64,000 nucleotides of DNA, taken from contig NC_069138.1 of assembly GCF_026914265.1 (NCBI RefSeq), positions 35,022,598 through 35,086,597 on the forward strand, written 5' to 3'. The stretch comes from Mya arenaria (lineage: Eukaryota; Mollusca; Bivalvia; Myida; Myidae). The position numbers and the translations under genes were made by a program. Below, in pieces: positions 10,601 to 25,600 of the stretch. The notes beneath the pieces are model-generated. The model saw only the letters and a list, made by a program, of their open reading frames with translations. It did not search any database and had not been told where the DNA came from. The stretch's first letter is position 1; every line of letters starts with the position of its first letter.

Positions 10601-13600
10601 GAGAGTTGGTGGTTCACAAGTGACAGAGACTTGGACTTGCGCTGGTGTCGGACACGTAGAATGATGAAAATAACCACGGCAACCAGTATCAGCCCGCCTA
10701 GTCCACCAAATATGATGGCTATAATCTTCTCTGCAGGCAGAGTGGACTGACCAGGGGTAGAATTGGGATCTAGGAAATTCAAATAAAATAACTGCTTTTC
10801 ACTAGTCAAGGGACCTCACTTATGATTTAAGTTTTATCAAAAGCACTAAAAAAAACGACAAAAAATGAGTATTACTCAACAGTTATTAAAGCCTTTATTA
10901 ATGCTTAACATGTGAAAATTTGTCAAAAGCAACATTGGTAAATATAAATTTCATTGATTCATCCCTTGATAATACTGTTATATTTGGCTGCCTGGTGACT
11001 GCATAAACTAGTGTGATCATTTGAAAGTGAAGTGCTTGTTGATTACAAATAAATAAAATAAACATACAAAAATACACTATAAATAGTAATAGCTTTTTGT
11101 ACTGTGTTCTTGATTCAACTTAAATCTGATGTGAAATTACCTATTTTGCATTCTTTCAAGTTTGTAATATTATTCATTTTCCCCTTTTTTACATTTATTT
11201 CATTACTCATAAAACTCAAATGATACAGAGTAATAGGTATACAACAACATTCAAAATTCACATAATTGTACATAAGACATGGACAGTTACTGACATTGAC
11301 CCTTAGAGCATACCAAGGTCGAAAATGAATGGAAACTTTCAACTGGATACTGACAATGACCCCTGAGAAAAAGTAAAGATCAAAGTAAAATGATATTTAC
11401 TGACAATGATCCCTGAGGTCATGTCAAGGTCAAAGTTGAATAAATGATTACTGACAATGACCCCTGAGGTCATTTCATTGTCAAGTTGAAAAGTTGAATG
11501 GATACAAACTGACATTGACCCCTGAGGCCATGTCAAGGTCAGAGTTAAATGACTATTTACTAGCTATGACCCTGAAGGACATATCAAAGTTCAATGCCAA
11601 TCACTATTAATGATCCCTGAGGTCGTGTCAAGGTCAAAGTTAAATAGATAGGAAACTCACTAACAATGACCCCTGAGGTCAAGTAAAGGCCGAAGTTGAA
11701 TGGATGCCTACTGATAAGGACCCCTCAAATCATGTCAAGGTCAAAGTTGAATGGATAATTACAGAAAATGACCTTCAGGTCAAATTTAAATGGATTGAAA
11801 ATTCACTGACAATGATCCAGGAGGTCATGTCATGGTCAAAGTTGAATGGATACTTACTTACTATAACCCTGGAGGTCATGTCATGGTCAAAGTTGAAAGA
11901 ATACTTACTAACAATAACCCCGGAGGACATGTCAAGGTCATTTCATGGTCAAAGTTGAATGGATACTTACTAACAATAATCCTGGAGGTCATTTCATGGT
12001 CAAAGTTGAAAGAATACTTACTAACAATAACCCCGGAGGACATGTCAAGGTCAAACGAAACATGTTCGCTGGAGAGGTTAAGTGCCGTGTTGTGACTCCA
12101 CACTGACAGTTTGTAGGTGGACTCCCCAAGACCTAGAGGATATATAAAAAATTATATCAACACTTAAATTAGCATCTATGAGGCAACCACTACTTATAAG
12201 AAGATATACACACATCTTAAGTCATACTGATGGACTAGTAATAAAAGATCTGATGTTTTTTAAGAGTGACAAGAAATAGTTTTTGATTGTATAAATTAGA
12301 AAGGTGTAAACTAAGGTGAACATGTTGTCTTCAAAGTTACTCTGAGTATTGACTTTATGCCACCTGAAATCAGTAAAAGGCGCCGTATTTTAAAACATGG
12401 AAAATATTGGATTTATTGCAGCACCTCAAATTATTAAACAGTGACAAAGAAACAAATGTTTAAAAATTACCATTGATTTCAACCTGGTATGTCTGGTTAC
12501 TGTTGACTACTCCCTGTGCCAACAAGAGTCGCCTCCCTTCCCTCACCTCAATCACCGTGTATGGGAACTGGATGTCACCTGTAGCAGAGATGTAACCCGT
12601 GTAAACATACTTTGCTTACTCATAAAAATTAAGACCAAATTCTGATAGTACCTACTTGTTTTTAAAACTGTTACAATACCCCTCTTGAAAAGTAAGCTTG
12701 TCAAATACTTCACCATGACATTGACAATGAATTTGTCCAGTCCATGAAACAGTAGTACAAATACATAAAACATGTGATTTGTACTAGGGCATGGATTGTG
12801 GGACTGAGTTGTTTTTTAACAATGGTTACTATGCGCATCTCATGGAAATCAATACCAACACCTTTTTGCATCAGAGACTGACTCTCTTTTGCTTGACTAA
12901 AAAAGCTGATTCAGTAGCTAGAAAATATAAAAGCTACTGTATGTGTATTGAATACTCAAGTAACTTACATTTAAGCTGAACAGAGCTTTCTATTGTAACA
13001 TCTATGTGATTAAAATTTTCCTAACCTTTGGGTCCATTCAGCTTGGCCGGTGGGTCCCACATGAAGAGGATGGTTCCCTGCTTGATCTCCAGGCCCAGGA
13101 CATTGGTGGGTGGGGAAGGCGCTGGAATACACACATACACATAATGATAGAAATATATTTATTGTATATCAGAGTTACCTAACTTTGTTCATATCCACAT
13201 ATAGGTAAAGGAGGTTAACTCAATAATACTCTTAGCCAAAGTTATGGGTCTTGACACAAATATACAATAATACATTGAAAACATGTTGCCTATGTTTCAT
13301 GTGCATACCTTGAAAGATTATTGTAGCTTTAATATCTTTTCGCGACTCAGCCTGAACAATGACAAAAACAACAACATCAGTGCTTTGTAAACATAACAGC
13401 TAATCAGTAAAATGAAGCTTTGCTAATACAGAAAGTCCATCTGGACCTAAAGACACAGGAACACCATTCAACTACTTACTTCCAGCTACAGTTTGAACAC
13501 TAGAGGAAGCATTGCCTTGTCCTCTACCCAGCACATTTTCAGTCAGCACTCGAAAACTGTACTCTGTGTAGGCGCCCAGATCTGTTACATTTCCTTCCCA

Positions 13601-16600
13601 CTGACCAAGGTTTCTTCCACCTTGACCACCACTGTAGGGCATAGTCATGGCATCGGTCCAAGATCTGCCTCCGTTGGAGGAATATTGTACAACAAACTGC
13701 AATAATGGGAGGTTACCCTCACTCCCAGGCAAGGTCCACTGCACAGTTACCCAACTTGAGCCCTTGTCCAACACTTTAGGGGCTGGTGTTTCTGATGCCA
13801 CTAAAACCAACAAAAAAGCCATTTAAATATTATAAGCTTTTGTCATTCTATATTGACACATAATAAACATAAAAAGATGTAAGTAGACTTACCTTATTAA
13901 TGAAACAGACTGTTGCATGTGAAATTTGCAAACTATCAGATAATGAAGAACAATAGTCATTATTATAAGAGTAACTTTATACATGAACATTATTCAGATA
14001 CAAAGAAAGTACTGGGTACTAATTAAACCATGACAAGCATAAATAAGAAAATACGTGTAAGCAGGAATTATGACATCATAGTTTCCTGGGACTGCAAATC
14101 AATGAAGGCATTCATTGTTGGACATGCTGAAGCCTTGGGTATTTCTTAGATAGTTTCTTTTTCTTTTTATGGAAAATATATTGAAAATGATCCCAACAAA
14201 TATGACCATCTTAAATTCTTATCATTAATAAATATTTTCTAGAACAATGATGATGATGATATCACGGACCTATAAACCAGCTCTGTGATGATATCAATCA
14301 AAACTAAGATCACCTCACCTGACACAGCCCTGGTAGCTGTTCCCTGGTTGTTAGTGGCAACACATGTATACTCCTCCCTCACACTCTCTCCCTCTATAAC
14401 CAGTCTGTTGCCCTCGACAGCATGACTATCCGTGTCAGAGGTCACCAGTTGAGCCCCGGAGGTGAAGGTCACAGCTGGAGGTGGTTGCCCAGCAACAGAA
14501 CATTCCAATATCACCTGACTACCTGACCTCTCACCTGTGAGGCCCTGGATCTCTGGCAGTCCTGGAATTGTATCAGGCAATTTTTTAAGGTGTCTGTAGC
14601 TTATAACACAATTTATGCATACTTGTTCTTGGGCAAAAAAAGCCATTGCAATGTCACTGTGGTTCTGGTAAACATTTGACCTGAACCCCAAAAAGCAGTT
14701 TTTGGCAATAAGCCTAAGTGTGACCCTCCCAAAAACTACAAGGAAAGCATCAATGACCTTCAAAACATGAAATGCCAGGCAGCCACATTCTATACCACCA
14801 CATGGCAATTCACCATATTTTCTACTTACAGTACATCATTTTTTATGTGACACCTATTTTTGCTTGTCCAGATTCAACGTATTGCAATGAAATAAAAATA
14901 AAAAAAACAAATTTAACACAGTCAAACACTGTAACTCAATGAATATAAATTACTTTCTGTTAACTCAAAAAGCCAAGAGACTACTTAAGTACCTTCAATA
15001 ATGATGGCCACCACAGCTGTATCACAGCCCAGCAGGTTACAAGCCCGGCAAGTCCAGTCACCAGCATCTTCCTGTCTCACTTCCTGTATGGTGTGCGTGT
15101 TGTGTGTAACACGCGTGGATGTGGCCAGCTGACCAATGGGAGTGAGCCATTCATATGTGGGGACGGGATCACCAGATGATTGACAGGTGAGGGTGACTGC
15201 TGATTGGACAGTTGTGAGTTGTGGGGTGTTTGTGCTTGTGATTTTTGGAGGAACTAAAAAAAATGGAAATTAGTATAATCAATTTATCTCTGATTTTGGA
15301 CAATGTTCATATACATGTAAGTTAGAAAAGCAGGTATAACACATGACTTTAACACAATGAAATGTTAACAAAAGGTGCTTTTGGGTTACTGTGAATGTCA
15401 TCGAACACAGCTTAGTGAAAATCCTTTCAGAATATTTTAACGCATGTAAAGAAGTCATGTAAATTATTAACTGATTACATAGAAGCTCCTTTGGAAAATA
15501 ATTCAACCTATTCACATGTTGCACCAACCATGTCATTATGAAGATGCAGATATTACCATACCCTGTACATGTATGAAGGCAGACTGGTTTACACTGCCTG
15601 CAGAGTTTCTCAGCACACATGTGTACCAGTCCTCATCAGACTTCAATACACCCTGGAAAATATCAATTGTTTTCCTCTTTTAATATTAGGGTGATACCTT
15701 TCTGAATATTGCCATGCATACAAATGGACTGTAATGGATAAGGCTTTTTATTATCATTTTTGATCTTAGGGTTTTCTTACTAACAAATTTTAAACAGTCA
15801 GAATTATCTCAATTCCTTGAACCTCATAAACGATGAAACTAATACATGTATAGTCCATTGTCATTTTATTTTTAAAATACCAAACCACAGAACAAGTCAC
15901 CAGTAGGTTAGAATTACGGCTTATTTGTATGGATAGCATAAAAAAGATGAACATGTCTCTGGCTTCAATACCTGAATAACTAAATTTCCCTCTCCAGTAA
16001 CAGTAACTCTGCCCCCAGCATCCTGGCTCTGGATAGCCTGCCCTAATTGTCCCTTAAACCAGTCTGTGGAGGGCGGTTCCCGGGCACTTCCGGTACAGGT
16101 CAAGGTAACACTAGCAGACTGGTTCACAGTCATATTCTGAGGAGGGCTGATGAACACAGGAACATCTGTAAGAAAGGAAGCAAACAAACTACATGTACTT
16201 GTACAATCTTCGTGCAAAAAAATATATATCGCAATAACAGTCGACTTATTTTTTTCCTCCGGCAGTACCCACTTTTTGTCCAATCAACAAATTATATGCC
16301 CTTATTAAATCTGTAAAATACAAACATGCTTGATAGAATATACAAAAGTGGCACAAGTGGATTCAAATGCTTGCTGATTTTTTTCAGTCACTAACAGAGC
16401 ATAACTCAACAAATGCATTAGAAAATAGTTATGTGACTTGCTAAACACGTGAATTATTTCCCATGTTTATGTTTTGTTATGTAAGTTTCAAATCAATGGT
16501 CAACATGACAGTCTTAGTAAGCTGCTGCATACACGAAAGGACTTAAACATTGATCAAAATAATATTCCCCTTACCGAACTCTGTGACCCATGCAGACACA

Positions 16601-19600
16601 GAGGCTGTTCCGCCGAGGTTTGAAGCCTGACAGCTGTACTGACCAAACTGACCTGGCTGGATGGCAAGGATAACCAGACCAGTCTTGTCAACAGACATTA
16701 TCATGTTGTGATCTGAAAAAAGCAGAAGTTGGGTTAAACAATTTACATACATGAACCTAAACCTTGACATCCAGTAACAGTATGATCCTTTGCAGCAACC
16801 TTGCTGGAACACGACACTTCTGCTCTGCAGGTTTTTTTTCATGTGGTAAAATTCTTTGCAGCTTTATGCAGTTTTAACAGCTTAACAGTGGATGCAGAAA
16901 TGATCAATTGACATAAAGTTTGTCAGTCTGGCACTGACCTGAAACATGTTCTCTTCTATATATCTCTTGATTCGATGTACTTGGTAAATTGAGCTCTTAC
17001 CTTTATCAAGAGATGTTTGTTTTACCATGCCCCTTTTGGCAGCCAATTAGTACTTTTGCAATTAATGTATGTGGGGTTGATGAGTAATAGGTTCCAGTTA
17101 ATCATTTATGCATCCTCTTGTAGTAGAAGTATAATACAAACTGGTTACACTGGCCTTCGACTTTTCTTTGATGTTAAATCCAAGAGGGTTCAACAGTAGG
17201 GATCTACAGGTCATGACCAACCTCCCCACAAGGCCCTTATGTGCAAGGGCTCCCTTTTTCTTGATGATAAAAAGGTTTTGTGTTGAAGGTTACAGTGACC
17301 TTGACCTATGACCTGTTAAAAAATCATCCTCAGATCGTAACCAACCTCCCAACAAAGTATGTGGACTTTTGGCCATAGCTTACTGTAGTTATCAATCAGA
17401 CAAGGTGTGTTCAAGGTCATGGTGAATGTGTCCTTTCACTGATCTAAATTTCAATAAGGGTCTGCTTGTCCTGACCAACCTTCCAACAAGCTACAGGACT
17501 TTAGCACATTCTTTTTATCAAATACACCAAAGTTTTTTAAGGTCAATGCTTCTGTGACCTTTGAAATAATCACCTCAAAATCAAGGATCATAATTATGCT
17601 GATCATGACTTGCAGGGCAACACTCACCCTCAAACTTGAGAGGGTATCATGTACCAGCACTTGCCACCGTAAATGACGATGGTTACAAGACGATAGGGAT
17701 TATAAATCGCAACAAAAAAAATCCATGAAAATCTCGAGATTTTTTTTTATATCAATGTTATGGGTTATAGGACACATTGAAAAAATGTTTAAATCCTCTG
17801 CCACCATTGGCCATCATGTTTGTTTACAGTGACAAAGTATTACTTTTTTCGAGCAAATGGCAATGGTTATTTTAAACCATGCAACACTTACATGTATACA
17901 AAGCAAAATATTTTTTCTGACGGTGCATCCTAAACGATAACCTGTCGAGAATGAAAAGTTTTCTAAAGCAAAAACCTTGTATTGTACGTGTTTGTTCTCA
18001 AAATGTCAACACCTACTGGAAGATATAAAGAACGTGACAATGTGTGCGAAAAACAAAGACTATTATCGCATCAGTTTGTACTATTGGTATGTTAATTGCT
18101 TAAAGGCAGTGCAAATTTTTCACCCCTTATTATACCACCTACAAAAAAAATTGAATAATTTTAATCATACAATAATGAAAATTTAAAATAATAAACGTTT
18201 AACGATACACAGTATCCAGACCTTAAACTGCAGTTTTAACCCATATAAATTCAAACGAGATGATGTGAGTGACATCCCTTCTAAATAAATCTAAACAAAC
18301 TAGTTTTTTCACCATTTTTTTCTCTGAAGAGTCAATTTCGGCCTGAAATAGTCCTCAGAAAAATATGTCAAAAGCTAGTGACTGTTTGTAAGACGCAGGC
18401 ATTCTTTTAACATCGAAATGTGATGGAAAAAATGTTTGTCTTATAACCAGTCATTTACGGTATTTACCATCCCAAGTACATACATGCCATATTTTTTGGA
18501 GACCATTCCATGAGATTTGGGCAAAAGGCTTAAAATTTAGGGGGATTTGGAAAGTATTCCGGGGGATTTTATATCGAAATTATAAGTTCTCGAAATATCA
18601 AATTTTTGTATTTTATTCACATAATTATATAAAAATATTCATTCAATATTGCAATGACCACTGAACTAACATCAATTCATAATATATTATGCATATAACA
18701 CTTCAATGTATTTATATAAAATGTTAAATAATAAAAAAAGTAAATTTTTACAAAAAGCACAACTAAAAAAATGAATTTTTAGGCACTTCACAGTAAGCAC
18801 TACTAAAAAAATTCATTTTTAGGCACTTCACAGCACTAGGTCCACATGACAATCATGATAGCAAACACATGCACAATTAATTGCATGAATTGGTTGATTT
18901 ATATAGCATGTCCTTGGAAGGAACAAATGAGCTGCAAATGTTATGTTTATTAAACTTTACACTCAGCAGATTGTGAATTGTTTCTGAAGTCAATCTTGAC
19001 CTTGAGTCTGTCTGAATTTTTCTCAATATGCTGAAACAACGCTCAGCGTTTCAGTTTGATGGTGACTGTACTGATATGAATTTAGAATAATCCATCATTA
19101 TCAGAAACAGTACAGTATACCGTAACATTTTCACACGTCGGAAAATTGTCCAATAGTTGCGTGTTAATATCTTCATTTGTAATTTAATGTCAACACCCTT
19201 ACAGGGTTAAAACAAACAAACAATTAGTGACACCTATACAAATTTATTGCGACCTTTCGTATAACGCAGAGATCAAAGGCGCTATTATGGCACACTGTGT
19301 AACAATCAAAACATGTACCCTACTGATTGGCAGTTTGTGCAAGGCTGTATACACACCATCAATGGATAATCCAGATGTAAAATACAGCGCATCAAATTCC
19401 TTACCGTAAACACGCGGATCAAATCTCGGGTAATAAAACCAGTGACAACACACTCGTAAGCGGAGGTTTAAAAAAAAAATATTTTTTTTTTTGGAAACTC
19501 CGGGGGATTTGCATCTCCCGCCGGGAGACCGGGGGATGGACCGAAATTCCGGGGGATTTTTTCCCCCTCCGGGGGATATGGCATGTATGCAAGTACACCA

Positions 19601-22600
19601 CTTATTGGATACTTGTTCTCTGTCTGCATAATACTGCAGGAACACAATGACCACTAACTTCAGGAATAGGAATCATCTACATGTAACAATAACTCACCCA
19701 ACACAAGCTGTCTGCTGTCCCTGTCCCACCACTGTTCTGGTACTGGTCCCTTGTTTGTTAACTACTGTAGGGTCACATTTGCTCCAACCTGGGAAATGAT
19801 GGGTAAGATGTACCAATAACTCACCCAGCACAAGCTGTCGTCCATCTCTGGTCCACCATTGGTCCAGTACTGGTCCCTTGTTTGTTAACTACTGTAGGGT
19901 CACATTTGCCCCAACCTGGGAAATGATGGGTAAGATGTACCAATAACTCACCCAGCACAAGCTGTCGTCCATCTCTGGTCCACCATTGGTCCAGTACTGG
20001 TCGCTTGTTTGTTAACTACTGTAGGGTCACATTTGCCCCAACCTGGGAAATGATGGGTAAGATGTACCAATAACTCACCCAGCACAAGCTGTCGTCCATC
20101 TCTGGTCCACCATTGGTCCAGTACTGGTCCCTTGTTTGTTAACTACTGTAGGGTCACATTTGCCCCAACCTGGGAAATGATGGGTAAGATGTACCAATAA
20201 CTCACCCAGCACAAGCTGTCGTCCATCTCTGGTCCACCATTGGTCCAGTACTGGTCCCTTGTTCGTTAACTACTGTAGAGTCACATTTGCCCCAACCTGG
20301 GAAATGATGGGTAAGATGTACCAATAACTCACCCAGCACAAGCTGTCGTCCATCTCTGGTCCACCATTGGTCCAGTACTGGTCCCTAGTTTGTTAACTAC
20401 TGTAGGGTCACATTTGCCCCAACCTGGGAAATGATGGGTAAGATGTACCAATAACTCACCCAGCACAAGCTGTCGTCCATCTCTGGTCCACCACTGTTCT
20501 GGTACTGGTCCCTTGTTCGTTAACTACTGTAGGGTCACATTTGCCCCAACCTGGGAAATGATGGGTATGATGTACCAATAACTCACCCAGCACAAGCTGC
20601 CGTCCATCTCTGGTCCACCATTGGTCTGGTACCGGTTCCCCGTCAGCACGACACTGCAGGGCAACACTCTCTCCAACTTCAACTGTAGCATTGCTGGGAA
20701 CCACACTGAAGCTTGGGGGAACTGAAAACAAGCATACAGTAAAAATTGATCTTGCTTGTGAGATCTGTGCACTTTTGTTTCAAAATGGTCAACAGCAAAA
20801 CTGCATGAACCATATACAGGACTACATAAGGTTTTGACCTCTATGTATGATCTTGACTAATAAGTAAGCAACTTAAATACAGGTTGTAAATAAGTGGCAT
20901 CATTGGATTCTGATGAACATTTGCACCAATTTATTTCAAAATACTCTATACAAAACAAGGTCACTGTGAAGACCCTTACATGGTAAATACAGATTGACGA
21001 CAACAAAGAAATGATGTCTGTATATTTGCAAGGCAACACATGCAATACAACAAAAGTAGTGCCAGTGCATTCCAACATTCATCTGTATAAAATAATGTAT
21101 ATTTTCTTAAAGAGTGATGGGCCTTTCTAATGCGGCGTTCACACAGTGCTGATTATGGCTCCCGTTTGAGATCAGACAGCGCTACGACACGAAAAGCGAA
21201 AAAGTCGGATTACTATCCTCAATGATCTGGAATGTCCTATCATTGTCTGAACGCAGTCGTATATGTTCGTAACAGAGTCCTACAGATCGGGAATGGTCCG
21301 GAGAGGTCGGCCAAGCACTCCCGACAGTTAGGTGCGTCCCGTAACATTCGGGAAACTTAGCCGATTTTGTCTAGTCGGATTACAATCGTGACTATGTCAT
21401 GACAGATTCGGTCGTTTTTTACCATGACAAAGATACAAATCGGATCAGAATCGGATTTAGAACGGGATAATCTGGACGAATTCTGCTGGAAACGGCTGGA
21501 TCGGGACGCCTCCTGAACAATATGTTGTCGTGATTAAATAAATGTTTTTACAAATTTTAATAAAAGTTTGAATTTCCAGCCACGAATCACAGGATCTTGA
21601 TCAGACTTTTGACACATTTTAATCGGGAATGGTCCTATCAAGGACGGCAGTAAAAATCCTGAATGTGTGACTTAGGCTTAAGCACCATTAGTAACATGTC
21701 TACTTAGTTTCATGGGAATGCTTTGAATTTTTATGGGACTAATGAAAGGAAATCTTAAGATTTTGTATGACAATGTACGGTAATGTTTTTCTTCTACCAA
21801 AAACCCAATAAAAATTTCAATCTTACTTTTGGCAGGACATAATCATACATTACCTGTGACGGTGACAGTAGCCACAGCCTGTGCCTGGCCATGAGGGTTA
21901 GAGGCTGTACATCTGTATACTCCGCTGTCTGACACAGCGACATCTCGTACAACCAGGCTGTGGTTCATAAACACCTATAGCAAAATATTTTTTTTAGTTT
22001 AGTCGAATATTTAAGTTTAGTCGAATCTGATTTATCAATATCTTACAACAGTTGGAAAACTATTTTTCCTACAAAATTCAACAGCTTATAAAGCTTGTCA
22101 GTCATGTTCAGATTCTCAACTTAAGTACTACATTGTATTTAAAACCATCAGTCAAAGAAACAATATAGTCTTTAATCTATTTAAGAAGCAAACCTGTGTG
22201 TGAATAGTTGATAAAATGTCCCCTCGGCCATCAATTGACCATTTAATCACTGGAGAGGGCACTCCACTAGCATTACAGTGAAGATATACAGACTGGTTCA
22301 CAACAACACCCTGGCTGACTGGTCGCACTGTCATCACTGGAGGTGCTGTAATGGGGAAATGCTAGTGTTACTAGACTGGTTAACCCTGATTAACTTGTCA
22401 ACTTTCAGGGGCGTACCTGAAGCATTTTGAAATGTATGCCTGTACACTTGAGAGCAGTGAAAAAAGGAAAGGTATTTCTATATTTTAGTCCCAATATGAT
22501 ATATGGAGTTAGAGCGGGACCGATATCCCTTGACATGTGACTTTTGTACTGGCCATTTTTGCGGGAACCTTAATTCATTTGTACGTCTGGGCATACTGGA

Positions 22601-25600
22601 GTATGCCTAGGTATGCCCCTGATTTTGTCACTGAAGGAGCTGCAATTTATAATGAGATGCATCCTGGGAATGTTCATATGAGATATATCATGTGCCTAAG
22701 ATCCTAACTTTAAAACCAACCAAAGAACATGCATGAAAACTCATAAGAAGGCATGTCCAGCAATATTTGGTATGAATAGACAAATACTTCACTGAAGAAT
22801 CCTTTCAAATTTCAGAAGGGCAAATGAAACCAGTCACATTTAACTAGTTCTAGACATTCAGCACCTCTAGAACTCCAAATCTTCCACTGTGACCTTGGTT
22901 GACATGTGGTTATTGGCTATAAATCATGTGTCAAGGCTGCTCAAGGTCACAATATCTCCATCTATAAACATCTTTAAAACAACTACATATACCTTGAAAT
23001 GTAACATAGGTCGAGGATTGGACAGTTCACAAATGGTTTCTGGTAGTACATGTACATGCCTACTTCCCTGTATCAGTCAAGGTCACAACTTTACCTTTTA
23101 CACAGCCTTAAAGGGTCAAGGTCACCTTTAAGCATTATAGAATATTTTATTTGTAACATTTCTTCATACCTTCCACTCTTACTAATGTAGAAACCAGGGC
23201 AGTTCCCACATGGTTGCTGGCAGTGCATGTGTACTCCCCAGTATCAGCCAAGGTCATAACCTTCACTCTCAAACTGCCACTTGAAGTCAAGGTCACACTG
23301 GCAGTGGAATCAGCCATTGTCAAAGACTGACCTGAAATAAGGATCAGGTGGAAGTTAGATCATAGCATCAGAAAAAACATGATAAGTGCCCTTTTTTTTA
23401 GCTCTATGTGAAACATTGTACCCTTTTTGTAAAGTCAGTTCAGGTTTAGGGTCTTTCAAAATGACACTGGTTTGAAAGGCAAAATGCAAGGGAACTCACA
23501 TAATTTAAAGTTGAAAATAAAGTACTATTCAAAAAGCAAGTGAAAGTTAATTGACATAAACCTTGAACCACTGTGTACTGAACACTCCCACCTTACCTCT
23601 GCTAGGTGTGTCCCAGGTTATGGTCGGTGTCGGGTTTCCCTCTGCAACACAATCCAGGGTCAACTCCTCACCCTTAAGGACAATCTGGCTAGCCGGGGGT
23701 AAGGAGGGGAAACTTGGATGGGCTGAAAGAGAAAATTGTAAACAATAAAAGTAATTGAATATTAAAAAAAATATCATTTATAAAACACAAGTTTGTATGA
23801 CAGATCTGTGGGGACATATCTACTTCAAATTTCAAGATTTTAATTTCAGTAATTCACAGTAATTGAAATTGTAAAACAATTGGATAATGAGATTGAAATG
23901 TCACTTCAGGTCTTTCGTTATTATGAGCATGCCATGTTATGTGGTGGCCCTCTGCTGTACACTATATATTTAGGTACCAAAACCTTCTTCAATAATGCAA
24001 TTATTTAAAAACAGAAGTCTGAACATGTTAAAAAAGACAATACAGTTAAGTTAAAATTGCTTTCTCACAAGGATTTTTGGAAAAAGTAATGAAAATAGGA
24101 AAAAAATAAAATAGGGTACTCACTTTGTACATCAACAAAAGCAGACTGGTTCACTGAACCTTCTCCATTTGCACAGACACATGTATACCAGTCTGTGTCA
24201 GTAGACTGGGTACTCTGTATTGTCAGAGTTCCGTTGTCTGATGGTACCTCCTTCTGGCCCTGAAAAGAAGAGTATACAGTTACTGATATAGTATAGGTAT
24301 ATTATATCATAATTTTATTGCCTATACCAAAACTAGCACTTGTAATACAAGGATTCCCCATTTTATTACCACTACCTTAAATGAAATGTGAACCTTCATT
24401 CTGTTAATGAGAGGGTCAGAATTTCAAAACAGTCACACTGAATACCAGACATATTTCTCAGTCATCATTGCATTCCATGACTACAAAATCACACATCAAC
24501 CCCCTCCCCCAAACATACTTTCCTCTAGGCTATGATTGGGTCGGAATTTAGCAACAGTTACATTAAAAACCAGCTATATAACCTTTGTTAATTCCCTAGC
24601 AGTATGTCTACCTAATAAACAAGATCAGCCCACACACTCCTCCTACCTTCCGCCATGTTATGAGGGGGTCAGGTTTCCCTCCACAGTCACAGTAAAGACT
24701 AGCCCCATCTCCCTTAGTTACAGTCACATTTTGCGGCACCTGGATAAACAGCGGGGCTTCGGCCTTACCTATCAACATTGTACATCTTATTATATGATAT
24801 TAAGTGCAATCAAAAAGAATAAGCACAACCTTTAAGATAAAATTATGAGATATTGAAACCTGTAAATATACACATATAGATGTAGTAGAGGTTCACACAC
24901 GAGCAAAACATGAGGGTGCCAACGTTCACCTTTCTCTCCTTTTTTAGTAACCAAGGGGCATTACTTAAAGTGACACTCATATTCAAAATCAATACATACA
25001 CATGTATGACAAACATACATTTTGAATGATAAACCGTTAACTACTTACTAAATAATACATTTATGGAAAATATTAATTACTGAAAACAAGAGTGTAACCA
25101 TGTATTCAATAACAGAAAACGCCCAAATATTAAATGACTGGTGAATGCTTAAAGTCTACAGTTATCAGCTATCATCTTATAAGGTAGAAAAAATGTTTTT
25201 TCTGCACCTATCTTTCAAATTTAACACAGTATTCTTCATTAGAAACATTGTTTTCAATATTTATTCATCCTTTTCGGTAAATGAAAACAATTGTATTATT
25301 GTAGTACATCGTTTTGGAGTGAGAGTGCATCTTTAACAATGTATTTTGCCAGAGTGAAAGACCTCGTTACACATAGGGTCATTATTTTGGTATCAAGTTT
25401 ACTGAATTTCATGGTTACATCTCATCTCCAATATCAACACCAAGGCTTTAACACTTCCTTGACCTTTCTTTCCAAAATTATGCCATAATCAATTTATACA
25501 GCTGAACACCGTTAATCTGAAATCATAGGGACCCAAAATTTTATTTCCAAATTGCAATATTTCAGATTAACAATTTTCAGAAAATGACAGCGTTCACTTT

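Noticed and set aside
10571..10769. Receptor kinase of the PTK7 type
   Set aside because: The Ig/TM plan suggested it, but the tail exons 7026-9630 contain no kinase motifs.
19244..19654. 136-codon minus-strand frame
   Set aside because: It covers the right end of a transposon-like element; no domain.
20456..20586. Continuation of the exon 13 frame past its donor
   Set aside because: It reads into the first decoy unit; the in-phase junction of exon 13 with exon 14 fits the Ig fold and the gene-wide phase pattern.
19690..20586. Working Dscam-style alternative exons
   Set aside because: All units carry TAG in place of the cysteine codon, and 91 nt with a phase-1 entry cannot rejoin exon 14 in frame. 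They are reported as decoys instead.
19690..20590. CRISPR array
   Set aside because: Units are directly tandem with no unique spacers, and the DNA is animal.
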